Positions 11,247 through 21,664 of a DNA stretch of 54,163 nucleotides are shown here, in pieces (within the stretch, counting starts at the first letter, position 1; every line of letters starts with the position of its first letter). The DNA is from Phlegmacium glaucopus. Taxonomy: Eukaryota > Basidiomycota > Agaricomycetes > Agaricales > Cortinariaceae. The notes beneath the pieces were generated by a model. The model was not told the DNA's origin. It saw nothing but the letters and a program-made list of their open reading frames with translations, and did not search any database. The position numbers were made by a program, and so were the translations under genes. The stretch spans positions 1,003,126 through 1,057,288 of the forward strand of contig MU130497.1 of the NCBI GenBank assembly GCA_015039465.1, written 5' to 3'.

Positions 11247-12279
11247 ATGCATTTTCCTCTATCCTCCATCTCTATTTTCTTTCTGTTGACGACGTGTGTT
11301 CAAACTGCCCCGACGGCACCGCTCGACGCTGCAACTCTGCTCAAGAATGCCCAGGAGGCTCAGGGGCTCAATGCCCAGTTTCGGAGTGGGAACAGCACAG
11401 CTACGGGTTCTTGCACTAGTAAGCGTCCACTTATCTACATCGGAAGAGGTTAGTTGAAGATTTTCTCCTCTGTGTGTAGATGGAGACACTACATGTGCCC
11501 AAAATGCAATTGCTACTTGTGTAAACGGACAATTCGCCATTTCGAATGTCCGTTGTCCCGCAACCCAACAATGTTTTGCACTTCCATCGGTTAAAGCTAA
11601 CGGCACAGTACGTTAAGCCAATTAGTTGTTTATTAATGTCCAGGATAATTTATTGATCTATTTCCTCCTTTAAATATAGATTGTAACTTGCACCAGTGAG
11701 AAAAACGCCCAATCCGTCATCAACGCTGCAGGGGCTACTGGAGATGTTACAGGCTCTGGATCTGGAGCTTCAACTAGTCCAAAAAAGAATCATGGGTCCG
11801 CGTCTCCCACGTCAAGTACACCCATCGCTGCAGCCACCAGCGCTGAGACCGCTGCGTCGATGGATGCCGATTGTATGACCGATACTCCCACCTCTAGACC
11901 CACTGCCACGACCCCCCAATCAGTTGTAACAGTAACCGTAACGGTTATACCGTCGGTTCCGACTACGCTTCCTCCAGTGACAACGACACTCTCTCCAGAT
12001 CAAGCATCCAGTCTCTTGGCTCAGGGTGGTCCAGCAGCTACAGATGAGCCCGATTGTGGGAGTGAACCTTCAGAAGCTCTCACTTCCGCATTTCCTGCCT
12101 CAGCCACGGATATCCCTCCAGTGACAGCCAGTTATTCAATGGCTACTCAAAGCGCAGAGCCTAAGATCACTCCATCCGCTTCCGCCTCTGCTACCACTGC
12201 TGCAGCGATCGCTAACAACACAGGCAGTTCGGCCGATTCAGGATCTGGTTATGGAGCGGGAGGATATAGTGGATATTAA
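11247..12279 (+). CDS. Secreted Cys-rich, Ser/Thr-rich protein with CBM19-like domain
   Basis: Three exons (11247-11418, 11480-11607, 11680-12279) close to 299 residues. A signal peptide is evident (MHFPLSSISIFFLLTTCVQT). A module of about 100 residues follows, starting LLKNAQEAQGLNAQF. Its Cys spacing (SC, TC, TC, RC, QC, TC) and the NGQF, CFALP and TCTSE motifs resemble fungal proteins annotated as carbohydrate-binding module family 19, which bind chitin. The rest is a long Ser/Thr/Pro/Ala-rich stalk, likely O-glycosylated, ending in a Gly/Tyr-rich tail. There is no obvious GPI-type hydrophobic C-terminus. Family assignment rests on remembered motif similarity. The gene model itself is solid, because all three joins preserve frame with standard splice sites. 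Confidence 0.78.
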
Positions 12280-12822
12280 ATTTTGTACATCTTTTTTTCT
12301 TTTTTATAGGCTATACGGAACTGCATCTGTACAACCACATACTCACAAACACAGGAGATCCGTTGTATCAACTAGACTACGTCCTTGTCAGCGAAAATAT
12401 CTACTAGATCTAAAGATCAAATAACTTTAACGATGAGTGTATTGCTCAGAAATTTCACATTAGAAATGACGCGGACGACTTACCACGCATACAGCGGGGA
12501 CGTTATAAACAATGTACCCCGACTTGGTATTGTGTATACATTGAAACCACAACCCACATAACCTCGGCTCAAATGCGCGTAGCTATCAAGTTTCGATGTA
12601 TATGTTATTACTTAATTAGTTTAATAGTACAACAGCGACGGCAAACTGAAAGTGACGGACAGCACCAATCATGCAAGAGCGACAAGACATGTTGCAGGGG
12701 ATGCACGTCTCGGTGGGGCAAAAAAAGTCCCGATAAACCCAGAGCTGAACGGATAGGCAAAAATGAAATTGATGATAGCAGATATTCAAAGTGTTGGAGG
12801 CGGGTTCACGGATCAATATCGA
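12280..12822. other. Convergent intergenic region
   Basis: This lies between the ends of two convergent genes. No further gene is supported. The short ORFs on both strands have no recognisable features. Confidence 0.5.
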
Positions 12823-14216
12823 TTAATCCTCTTCTTCATCATCCTCTTCGATTATCTCCTTACTCTTCTTCGCCTTGGACGTCGACTTTACTTTCTTGGG
12901 GGCAGGTTTATCAGCCTTCGGGGGCGCACGCTACGTTAGAACCAGTTGGTTAACAAAATATAGATCGAATGATATGGATCGATCACTTACTTTACGCTTT
13001 TTGCTGCTGCCACCTTCATCTGGCAAAGCCTCTTCACCGTCAGCCATCTCTACCTCGACGGGCTAGATTTGAACTTAAGTTAGTGAAGAGATGATGAAAA
13101 CGATAAAGAAAGGACTCGCTTTCTTTTTAGGGGCGGGTTTAGGTTTAGGTTCCGCTTTGGCTTTTTCTTTTTTCTCAGGGGCCGCTTTCTTGGCGGGAGC
13201 CTTCCTCTTAGGTTTCTCTTCTTCCTCAAGTTCGTCCTCTTCTGCAGGCACATCATCGAGCTCTTTGGTGAAATCTTCTCCAGATTCCTCATCAGACTCC
13301 TAGATGAAATGGGTTGGTATTGCACAAAAGAGGAGGAAGGCGAAAAAAAAACTAACCTCCTTTTTCTTCTTTGATGCGCGTTTCTTAGGTGCAGCCTTTT
13401 CTTTGGGCTCAGCTTTCTTCTTGGCTGGAGCCTTCTTCTTGGGCTTTTCTTTCTCCTCCTCTTCCTCCTCCTCCGCAGCCTCGTCTTCGCTTTCTTTCGC
13501 GGCTTTCTGTAGATATATATTAATAAAATGGCGGGACCATTTGAAGTAAGGAACGAACCCTAGCAGCAACAGCCTTAGCCTTCTTAGGCTTCTCAGCAGC
13601 CTCACCGTCGGACTCGTCAGCTTTCTTTTTAGCTGGAGCCTTCTTGGCTTTTTTAGGCTTCTCTTCGCCATCTTCATCGGCGGGCTTTCGCGCGCTGGGA
13701 GGGATGTCCTCGTCGGCAACGTGGCCATCCTGCCAGGCCTTGATGACCTTAGCTTGGTCCTCGGGTCTCAGGTCTTCATAACCGTCAAGTTCCGAAGCCT
13801 CTCCAAACGACTTTTTCATATTTTCGAATATTTTTTTAGTAACACAACCCCAATGCCGCCAAGCACTGAGATAAAGGACATATCAGGGCGTTGTTGGATA
13901 GGGATGCATAATGACCCTTACAAACTCTGCATGCCACGCATCTCGACAAGAGTGCCAACGCGAAGTTCGCCTTTACCAATGGGAGTACCTGTGGGCGGTA
14001 AAGTATATTAAAAAAATAATCAGACACACAATAAATATAATGACTAACCTCCACATGGTTGGGGACCTGTAGGAAAAAAGGATTAACAAACACAAGGTTG
14101 GTTAATGACAAAGACGATTAGCAAGGTGTATTGTAATAATGAAAGACATATAAAATCAGCGAACCTTTACATTTAGCTCTAGCAGATGAAGCGTACTCGA
14201 GACGATATGCGGACAT
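12823..14216 (-). CDS. PARP-type zinc-finger protein with Lys/Glu-rich tail
   Basis: The N-terminal zf-PARP domain is assembled from four small exons: MSAYRLEYASSARAKCK, then GPQPCGG, then TPIGKGELRVGTLVEMRGMQ plus SF, then AWRHWGCVTKKIFENMKK. The zinc ligands are the CKGPQPC pair and the HWGC pair. It continues with SFGEASELDGYEDLRPEDQ, typical of the domain's end. The rest is several exons of alternating Lys/Ala/Pro and Glu/Asp tracts (PAKKK, EEEEEEEKEKPKKK), ending in a basic patch and an acidic EEDDEEED. No PARP catalytic domain follows. The protein is probably nuclear and may bind damaged DNA or chromatin through the finger. This single-finger architecture is recurrent in fungi. The start matches the conserved YRLEYASS motif. 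Confidence 0.85.
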
Positions 14217-15263
14217 TTTATGAGGTGATGTGGGAGGAGAAGAGGGGGGAAAGAGGTTGGACGCGACTTGCCTAAACTTGAAGTAAATCAAACCAACTGG
14301 TTCTGCTTTTGAAAGTCCGCTTGCACAACGCATTGACCACCTCACATCATGTATGCCGCATCTGAACAATGTCATTGTCAAGAGAACAATGGCTGTGCTG
14401 TCTCAAAAGCCTTGGCCGATAACGCTTTCGATTACAAGTTATGGTCGAATATCACCTGATATTACTATCGTCTATCGATCGAAGTGATAACATGCCCAAT
14501 GCTCCTCTCCTCGAGGTCGAGAATCTCTCTATAATGCCATTCTAGCTACCTTCTAGGCGACAGTAATATCAGTACTGAAACTTCCCCGGTGAACTCCTGA
14601 GTTAGGGTTAAGGTTTAAAATCGCCTTGCCGTCGCCGATGAAGGCGTCAAAAGCTCCTGCTCCTGCTACCGTCTCTGGAAGTTCAACTTGCGCACCGTGC
14701 GCTTTAGCGGGAGGGGGGACATCTGTGGATCTCACTTGTAGAAATCCTTGATGCGTTTCATGTTATCAACGTTATTGATGCTATTGGCCACAAGAATACC
14801 CACGATTCACGAATAGACGACGTTCTAAACTTTGTTACGACAATCCAATATTCTCTACGACAACATAATCCTTGACATTCGACATGTACAGAAACGGTAC
14901 GCATGCCGTATTTCGAAACCGATAGCCGCTAGAAATCTATGCATTTCCAGTCCCCGTTCTTGCTTGCAGCGAAGAAGGCGGTGTACATCAGACAGTAGTT
15001 GCCAAGTTGGTTATGAGCGTTGTCGGTGACCCGTGACTTACTCGCGAACTGGGATCACCCAAATAGCATGAATCAAGCCCGAAAAGCCCTGGGCCCCGAA
15101 TAGATCGCCTATTCAGAACCGTAAATCGACAAGGTCATCATCAGCAGCGTAATGAGGTATGTTTTCAAAGACTGTCGAAAGCATGTACGAGGTGTATATG
15201 CAACTTTGGATTCTTTGGCACCTAGAACGGGATGAGATTTTCTGCTTCTGACAGGTAAAAACT
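14217..15263. other. Intergenic, no supported gene
   Basis: Only short frames are present, including a 60-codon minus-strand frame at 14735-14553 with no family resemblance. A TTAGGGTTAAGG motif near 14601 recalls telomeric repeats, but it is only about two units long and is probably chance. Confidence 0.4.
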
Positions 15264-15930
15264 GTGAAATCCTCCGTGAAAAGCATTTCCTTGGTGGCAC
15301 CTTCTTCCCTTCTCATCCCCGGGTTGATACCAGCTGATGGCACTTCACTTTTTGCACAGCATATGCATAGCCTATGCATAGGAAAGTTTCCATCGTCACA
15401 TATCAGGCAAAGTTTTGAACATCACCTACCAGCACTCCCGTATGTTCGGATCAACAGTTTTCCATCATATATCCCGGAATCCTTTCCGAATAATCAAATC
15501 ATTGAAGAACTTGTCCGAGGACCCTCTGATCAGGTTGTCTATGCCTCTACTGTGATCAAATATATTGGTTCTGGGACAATCGAGCGTCCTAAAGTGATCC
15601 CTGGACTTTCTGACCCAATTAACTATGCAGAGCTAGCTGCGCTGTATATCGAAATGTTGTCATCAGTCAAATACACAGGACCCGTCTTGAAGAATCTTTT
15701 TCGATAATTTTGGTGATTATTCTTCAATGGCTTCATTGGAACAACTGCTTTCTCTGTGGGCCGGTGAAGTTGTACATTTTTGAGTGGCCTTGATGTCTGT
15801 TTTAACTTCCCCTCAGACTTCCCTAATGCCCTGCTACACACTTCGTTGGAAGGGCTTTCGCCTTCGTTTCTTCCGAGTGGTTTTATGAAGTATGTTCTGC
15901 CGTCGCACAAGATACTTTTAAAAAAATAGT
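15264..15930 (+). pseudogene. Decayed NACHT-domain fragment of a second NLR
   Basis: The open frame at 15264-15707 carries segments characteristic of the NACHT C-terminal half of Agaricomycete NLRs: SSHIRQSFEHHL (after the sensor-1 region), IIEELVRGPSDQVVYASTVI and YAELAALYIEMLSSV. Beyond the stop at 15707, other frames continue the family pattern: LEQLLSLWAGEVVHF-like, then LSGLDVCFNFPSDFPNAL, then LHTSLEG (compare the usual FHASFCDF). Homology therefore runs on across frameshifts and stops. No P-loop or repeat domain is attached. It differs from the intact NLR at 2.3-6.7 kb, so it derives from another family member. Its orientation is opposite to the intact NLR. Confidence 0.7.
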
Positions 15931-16466
15931 ACATTTCCTCATTGCTCTGCCAAATTTTATTTTCCCTTGTAGATGCACTCTCAGATCAAGAGAATGGATC
16001 CTTATTGTTATTCTTGCTGGGACTCAAATTGTTGCCCTCAACAAAGGCGCTCATGCCGAAGAACCTGAAGTGACTTTTCCAATCTCTTTCGTACATTCCC
16101 ATATTGACTCGCAGGTCCACTTTCAACGACAAAACCATCTCAAAGCTGTCACGCGATGAAAAAGTCGCTATCGTGGATTATTCTTGGTCTTGGATAACTT
16201 AAATATGCGAACGTGGTTAATTGTCTTGAACGAAACTTATCCTGACGACCTTTGCATATATGTTCAACTCGATGCTTGGTTGTGTCTTCGACAAATTTAA
16301 CAAATATCACAAGCAACTCGCATGTACGGAACGCTAAGGTTCTAACCAACCCAAATTTTATAAGCGAAAAGCCGGGTGGATTATCAAGTAAGTTAGATGC
16401 GGCTAGCAATACGACAGCAAACGAACTACATACATACAGCAGAAAAGCAATAATAATAATAAATGT
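15931..16466. other. Intergenic, no supported gene
   Basis: This lies between the NLR relic and the HIR1 stop. I see no element or gene. It should contain the HIR1 3' untranslated region. Confidence 0.4.
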
Positions 16467-19400
16467 CTACATAAATTGTTCGTCGGTTGCGGCCTTTTTG
16501 AGCGTATCTTGCCAGTCAATAGCAAGCCTCGTCAACGTCTTGCTTCGAGCTAGATTAGAAAAAAAAGCAGATTAGCAGAAAATCTCCTCGCAGTGCGGAA
16601 GACTGACATACCAAATACTGATAGTACATCCTTTAATAAATCACGTTTAGCGAGTCCAGCAACGTTGGGGTTCCATAGGTCTTCTCTTCCAGGTCGCCTA
16701 TCACCAGACGAGAAACAGCAAAAAGAAAATCAATCGTCCATCCAGCAAACCACGCAACAAATTTAACATACCAATAAACAGGCCCAAAAAGCTCCTTCAC
16801 CAACTCTTCTCCTTTCCCTTTAAATCCTTCATCTGCAATCTTCTTCGCATACAATAATAATGCTTGCCTATACTCCTGCGGACTATCCAGCAACTTCGTC
16901 GAATGCAACCTTGTCTCCAAATGCCCCAATGTCATAGCTGTGCTCCACCATTTAGGTCTTGGTTTTTCGGCAGAACCTTCATCTGGAGTACCGGCGATAC
17001 TACTCTCGATTGAAGCCATGATACCACGGCTGGCGGTAGTTGAATTCCCCCGTTGTCGACCTTGCCATACGTCAGAACCTTCGGCACACCAGCGATCAGC
17101 AAGCTTGACCCATGAAGTAAGAGCGGAGTCGTATGAATAGACGACTCCGTTCGAGCAGTTGACGATGGGCACGCCGTTTTCTCGGGTAGAAGCTGAGACT
17201 AGTGAAATATTTGGCCAAATGCCGTAGAGAGTTAGGATGGATATTGGAGGAAAGTTGGAACACAGTTTCTTGACATTCCTGATTACACAATGAGGGTTTG
17301 AATTCGTGGATAGGTCTGAGAATCATCATGTCTACTTACCAAGAATATAGTTGACCATGAGTGGTGATAACCATAAGAGAGTTTTTGCAGCCTTCCATGA
17401 TGGAACATGGAACGCCAAGACAAATCGTTGGCATCAACCTTTCAACGCACATGGAAAAGTCAATATTTTTTCGAAAATCATACGAAAAGATCAACATACT
17501 TCCGACCTGTATGCGAATACACATTCACAGACCCATCTTGCATCCCAACAGCACAGAAAGAGTTTGTTGCCTTCAAGGTCAATGCAGGCGAAGGCAGATA
17601 GTCAAGCCATTGTGTCACTTTCCCGCTGATAAACGCCAAATCCGTCGTCCCTACAAGAATGGGATTTATTTCATCAGCTTGTGGAAACCAAAACCTATCT
17701 CGAACCAAAAAAAACTGTACTCACCATCTTCTTCAACATTCCGACTTTCAAGTGTATCACCAGTACTCTCCACATTTGTACTCAAGTACGTCAAAAGCGG
17801 AGGCGTTGGTAAAACCGCACGGAAAGGATCAGATTCGTGAATCGACCGTGGGGGACCTGCCGTCGTCCCAGCCGTCCAAATCGAAATTTCCTTTGGCACA
17901 TGGGTTTCCATAGGTCGGTCGCCTCCAAGAGTTCGTGCCTTGGCCACTTTCTGATTATCCTCCGTCGCCAAATCAATGATCGATGACACTTTGCGTTTGC
18001 CTTTTGCACCGCCGCCAGTTGAGATTGACGCGCCTATTAGATCTATTGGTAAATCTAAATCCATAGGTTGGCCAAGATCTTGCTTGTTCCAATTATCAGG
18101 CATGTCGACGAATGGTTGTTCAGAGGGTAGTGGGAATGAATTGGAGAACGATAGACTGGGTGATTGAATAGGATGTGAATGGGGTGATTTGGAATCATGG
18201 ATAGTGATGAGTGGGGCGCGTTTGGAGGCAGGCGCGCCATTAATGGCTGATGAGGATATAGGTATTGGCGACGGTATGGGTTTGGAAGCTGGTGCAGACC
18301 CTGAGGTTGGTACCAGATTCAACCGTTTCTTATCTTTCGGAGCACGTTTTGCAACGAGGATATTAACTTTCTCCGCTTCATTGTTGACCATACGAGAATC
18401 GAATCCATTTACTGGTGGTTGAGTTTGGGCAGGAACTCTGGCATTCATAGCTTCCTGCTTATGCGTATGAGAATAACCTTCCGGTAATGGCGGAAGGCTA
18501 AACCCAAATTTGGCCAGGTATTGCTCCTGATCTGAATGAGAAGCAATGCCTTCCAGTTCTGCTGGATCAAAGTTGAAGACAGCTATCGTGCCGTCAGATG
18601 ACGCGGCATATAACGTCAATCCGTCCCAAGACCTGGATATGCAGTTATTAGTGGTCTGTGGAAAGCGAGGATGACAGTGCTCACCAACTCAGATCCATGA
18701 TTTGTCTTTCAAAGACTTCCTTTGCGACAATGAGTGGTCGAGCGGATTTTGTTTGCCAAACCGAGACTGATCTGTCATCTGCTCCTAATGCAACGACAGA
18801 GCAAATATTCGAGGTGGAAATAGGTGATGCGGGATTACGCAGGAAAATATGCGGGTTGTAACACTATTCATATCATTAACGGCGCATATATTTGGTAAAG
18901 GAATTAAAGACTCACTGCAACTTCGACTGTGTTCTCGTGACCGACTAGACTGATTTCTGATGTCCATGTGTTGCGAGTAATGACAGCAGCGATGAAAACA
19001 TATCCTTTATTGTTTGTAGCGTTGGAAGCTGTGATATGTGCTCCGTCGGGCGACCAACTTAGAAGGGTAAATCTCAGATATAAAGCCACCCGAAGAAAGA
19101 CATTTCACACCTTAGTCGTCGAAAGAAAGTACTGCCTGGTGAATCCTCAAAAGGTTTCGTTACTTCTGCTTCAAGCGACCAATCGGTCGTTTTCCATATC
19201 TTCACACTTCTATCGTCCGACTGAGTGGCAAGGAATTCTCCAACAGGGTCCCAACACACACCCTTGACGAAGCCTTGATGTAGGTCGAGCTTGCGTAGAC
19301 GTTCTGATATAAACGCGTCAGCGAATGCGAATGCGAAAGAGTACGGGAGGTACGGGGCATACCAAGTGTAAACCCACACCAAACCATGACTACTGAGTCG

Positions 19401-19969
19401 AGGCCCACTGATGAAATGAATCGGTCGCCTGGCGACCATGCAACATCGGTGACATCTGAGAAAAGAATGAGTACAACAAGACCATAAGTTAGGTGACTGA
19501 ACGCACGAACCACTACTGTGGCCTTGTAGACGTTTCAAAGGTTTCCACCCTTCGACATTGATTTCGTCTGTACCCCATACCTTACCCCGTGCATTTCTAC
19601 GCGAGAAAGTGAGCTACAGAATGATGCGCAATAACCTGACACTCACGGGTCATGATCCCAAACCATCACAGTTTCATCATCGCTCCCACTCGCCAGCCAA
19701 CGTCCTGAATGGGCCCATCGCACGGTAAGCACCGGACCCGTATGCATCGTCAATGTGCATAGTGATTTAGGTGGTTTCCCAGATAGTTCAGATGCTTGAT
19801 TGAGGATAGGTTTGGTACTCCAGATGCGAATTTTAGCGTCAAGACCTCCGGTGGCAATACGAGAACCATCGGGGTGAACATGAACGGAGAATATAGATAG
19901 TCTTTTTGGGTTCTGTTCGGTCTTTGCTGAGTCCTTGTGCATGACCCATGCTGGTTTTGTGAAGTGCAT
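16467..19969 (-). CDS. HIR1: HIR1/HIRA-type histone chaperone subunit
   Basis: This is a subunit of the HIR complex, which deposits H3-H4 independently of replication and represses histone genes in the nucleus. It is multi-exon. The N-terminus MHFTKPAWVMHKD, followed by SIFSVHVHPDGSRIATGG, starts a seven-blade WD40 propeller. Visible blades include LDAKIRIWSTKPI, RWLASGSDDETVMVWD, VTDVAWSPGDRFISSVG, GFVKGVCWDPVGEFLATQ and LSWSWDGLTLYAASSDG. A disordered linker follows with the B-domain-like segment RMVNNEAEKVNILVAKRAPK. The C-terminal Hir domain contains GKVTQWLDYLPSPALTLKAT, SLMVITTHGQLYSW and GNSTTASRG. The last exons join through VYW|RPGREDLWNPN and VLSVF|ARSKTLTRL, ending DEQFM. The ATG at 19969 gives the family's usual start. 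Both ends appear intact, and I saw no in-frame stop in the joined exons. Two fragments copied from this gene lie nearby. Confidence 0.9.
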
Positions 19970-20129
19970 TTAAGCTTGAATAGTGCTTGAGAGTGCAAGC
20001 CAGATACAAATGAATGAAATCAAACCAAATGGTCGAATTTGGTAGCAACCTTGTCTAATTTTACATTATACACCAGCAAGAGACATAGTCTATTCTAAAC
20101 ATAAAATTATGTAACAAAAACAACGGAGC

Positions 20130-20290
20130 AAGACTCTGCCACCAACTACATATTGGATAGCTGGCAAATACTGGTCCGGTCAAGGCGAGTCCGGCGTAAA
20201 TCTATTAATATTATTGTTGTGGGGAGACGACGGCGATGCCAATCATGTTCTCTGCTCGCTCCGAGGGGAGGGAGTGAGTCAAGCCTCGAC
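20130..20290. repeat. Fragment sharing sequence with 25370-25480 (inverted)
   Basis: GCAAATACTGGTCCGGTCAA followed by GGCGAGTCCG...GCGTAAATC...TTGTTGTGGGGA...TCATGTTCTCTGCTCG occurs here on the + strand and on the minus strand near 25460-25370, with small insertions. The parent gene was not recognised. It is one more short copied block in the 20-23 kb mosaic. Confidence 0.55.
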
Positions 20291-20384
20291 GGGCTCGCAT
20301 CTTCATGAGTGTTTTATTCTATTTTGAACTGTACAGCCTAACACTTAGTTTTAGTGTCCCCCAACTCCCTTCCTCGATGATGAC

Positions 20385-20545
20385 GGTTCAGTATACCTTT
20401 TTGGTCGCATTATCACTTGCCCACAGCTGTAGTATATCAAGGATTGCCATGCATTGTGCAAGTGTTCTCTGTACATGTTGTTGCGAAGAGCAGGAGGTGA
20501 TGTGTTGTATTCTGCATACTGAGCACATGGCAAGAGTAGCTGGCA
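20385..20545 (-). pseudogene. NACHT N-terminal fragment, frameshifted
   Basis: In one minus-strand frame AQYAEYNTSPPALRNN, and in another MAILDILQLWASDNATKKVY, match the NLR residues AEFAEYDAASLRNACTENT and KAILDTLRVWASDNTTTKVY. The similarity ends just before the P-loop. At nucleotide level 20391-20535 clearly aligns with 5886-6018 of the intact NLR. A frameshift separates the two matching pieces. This is a small dead copy of the region just upstream of the NACHT P-loop. Confidence 0.78.
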
Positions 20546-20554
20546 TTATTCGCA

Positions 20555-20930
20555 ACGTACAAGGCGCCTTCCATTGTGGGTTCAAGTTTCGGTTCCAGCT
20601 AGGAAGAGAATCGAGGGCTAGCACCCATGTGAGTTTTTATTTACGTTCTGAAGTTATGGACACTCACTAACACCTCGTTTTTAGCTCATAACTCAAACCG
20701 ATAGAAGCTCGCGGACCATCCTGGGATATTCAAGACGCCTTCCATCCCGCCTTTAAAATTCGAATTGAGTGAGAATCGAGCTCCCATTTTGTGAGATTTT
20801 CCTTACATTCTGGTGTTTCATCTACTAACACCTAGTTTAGCATATAACCCAAGCTGATAGACCCTTACGGACCATTCTACCATCTACGAGGCCCACGCAA
20901 GGAATGAAAGGGAAGTTCGGCGGGAAAGAG
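20555..20930 (+). repeat. Two diverged tandem copies of a ~150-bp block
   Basis: CGCCTTCCAT...GAGAATCGAG...CACTAACACCT...CTCATAACTCAA...CGGACCAT (about 20570-20725) is followed by a diverged second copy (about 20750-20880). The blocks look like exon plus intron pieces of an unidentified gene. The reading frame is not maintained. Confidence 0.45.
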
Positions 20931-21194
20931 TCGATCCTCAAGCTCGTATAATTTCTTCCCAGATAGTAAGTTTATCAATTGTTCCTCAAGCTGCAGGCGT
21001 TAACGTGAAGCTCCAGTTGTGGCCATACAATCATTCAGAATGAGTTTGGAGAGCAGCCTCGGGTTCAGACCTTCCAAAGCCTTTCCTCGAAGACGGCGGA
21101 GGTTGGCCAGGACCCTGGGCCTATCTCTATTTTCGAGCAAGTTGATGGTGGATTTGGGCAGTAATTAAGATATTTGGTACATAGCTTCAATCCC

Positions 21195-21660
21195 AATGCT
21201 CACGTGTTCAATAGGTCCGATTCTCGTATGGTCAACAATGAAGCGGAGAAAGTTAATATCCTCGTCGCAAAACGTGCTCCGAAAGATAAGCAACGATTGA
21301 ATCTGATACCGTCCTCAGGGTATGTGCCAGCCTCATCAGCCATTAATGGCGCTCCCCCCAAACGCGCCCCACCCATCACTATCCACGATTCCAAATCACC
21401 TCATTCATATCCTATCCAATCACCCAGTCTATCTTTCTCCAATTCATTCCCACTACCCTCTGAACAACCATTCGTCGACATGCCTGATAATTGGAACAAG
21501 CAAGATCTTGGCCAAGCTATGGATTTAGATTTGCCAATAAGTAGATCTAATAGGCGCGTCAATCTCAACTGGTGGCAGTGCAAAAGGCAAACGCAAAGTA
21601 TCATCGATCACTGATTTGGCGACGGAGGATAATCAGAAAGTGGCCCTCTTGGAGGCGACC
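21195..21660 (+). pseudogene. Copied fragment of HIR1 linker region (inverted relative to HIR1)
   Basis: The plus-strand frame reads SDSRMVNNEAEKVNILVAKR, then SIHDSK-like and PLPSEQPFVDMPDNWNKQDL, nearly identical to HIR1 residues encoded at about 18400-17930 on the minus strand. Internal deletions (for example loss of the PIPSPIPISS segment) and a frameshift after LDLPI break it. The match ends near 21660, where the sequence switches to the tail of the duplicated unit. It has no start, WD40 or Hir domain, so it is not functional as HIR1. Confidence 0.85.
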
Positions 21661-21664
21661 TTAT

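Noticed and set aside
14601..14612. Interstitial telomere-like TTAGGGTTAAGG
   Set aside because: It is only about two imperfect units in a non-repetitive context and is expected by chance.
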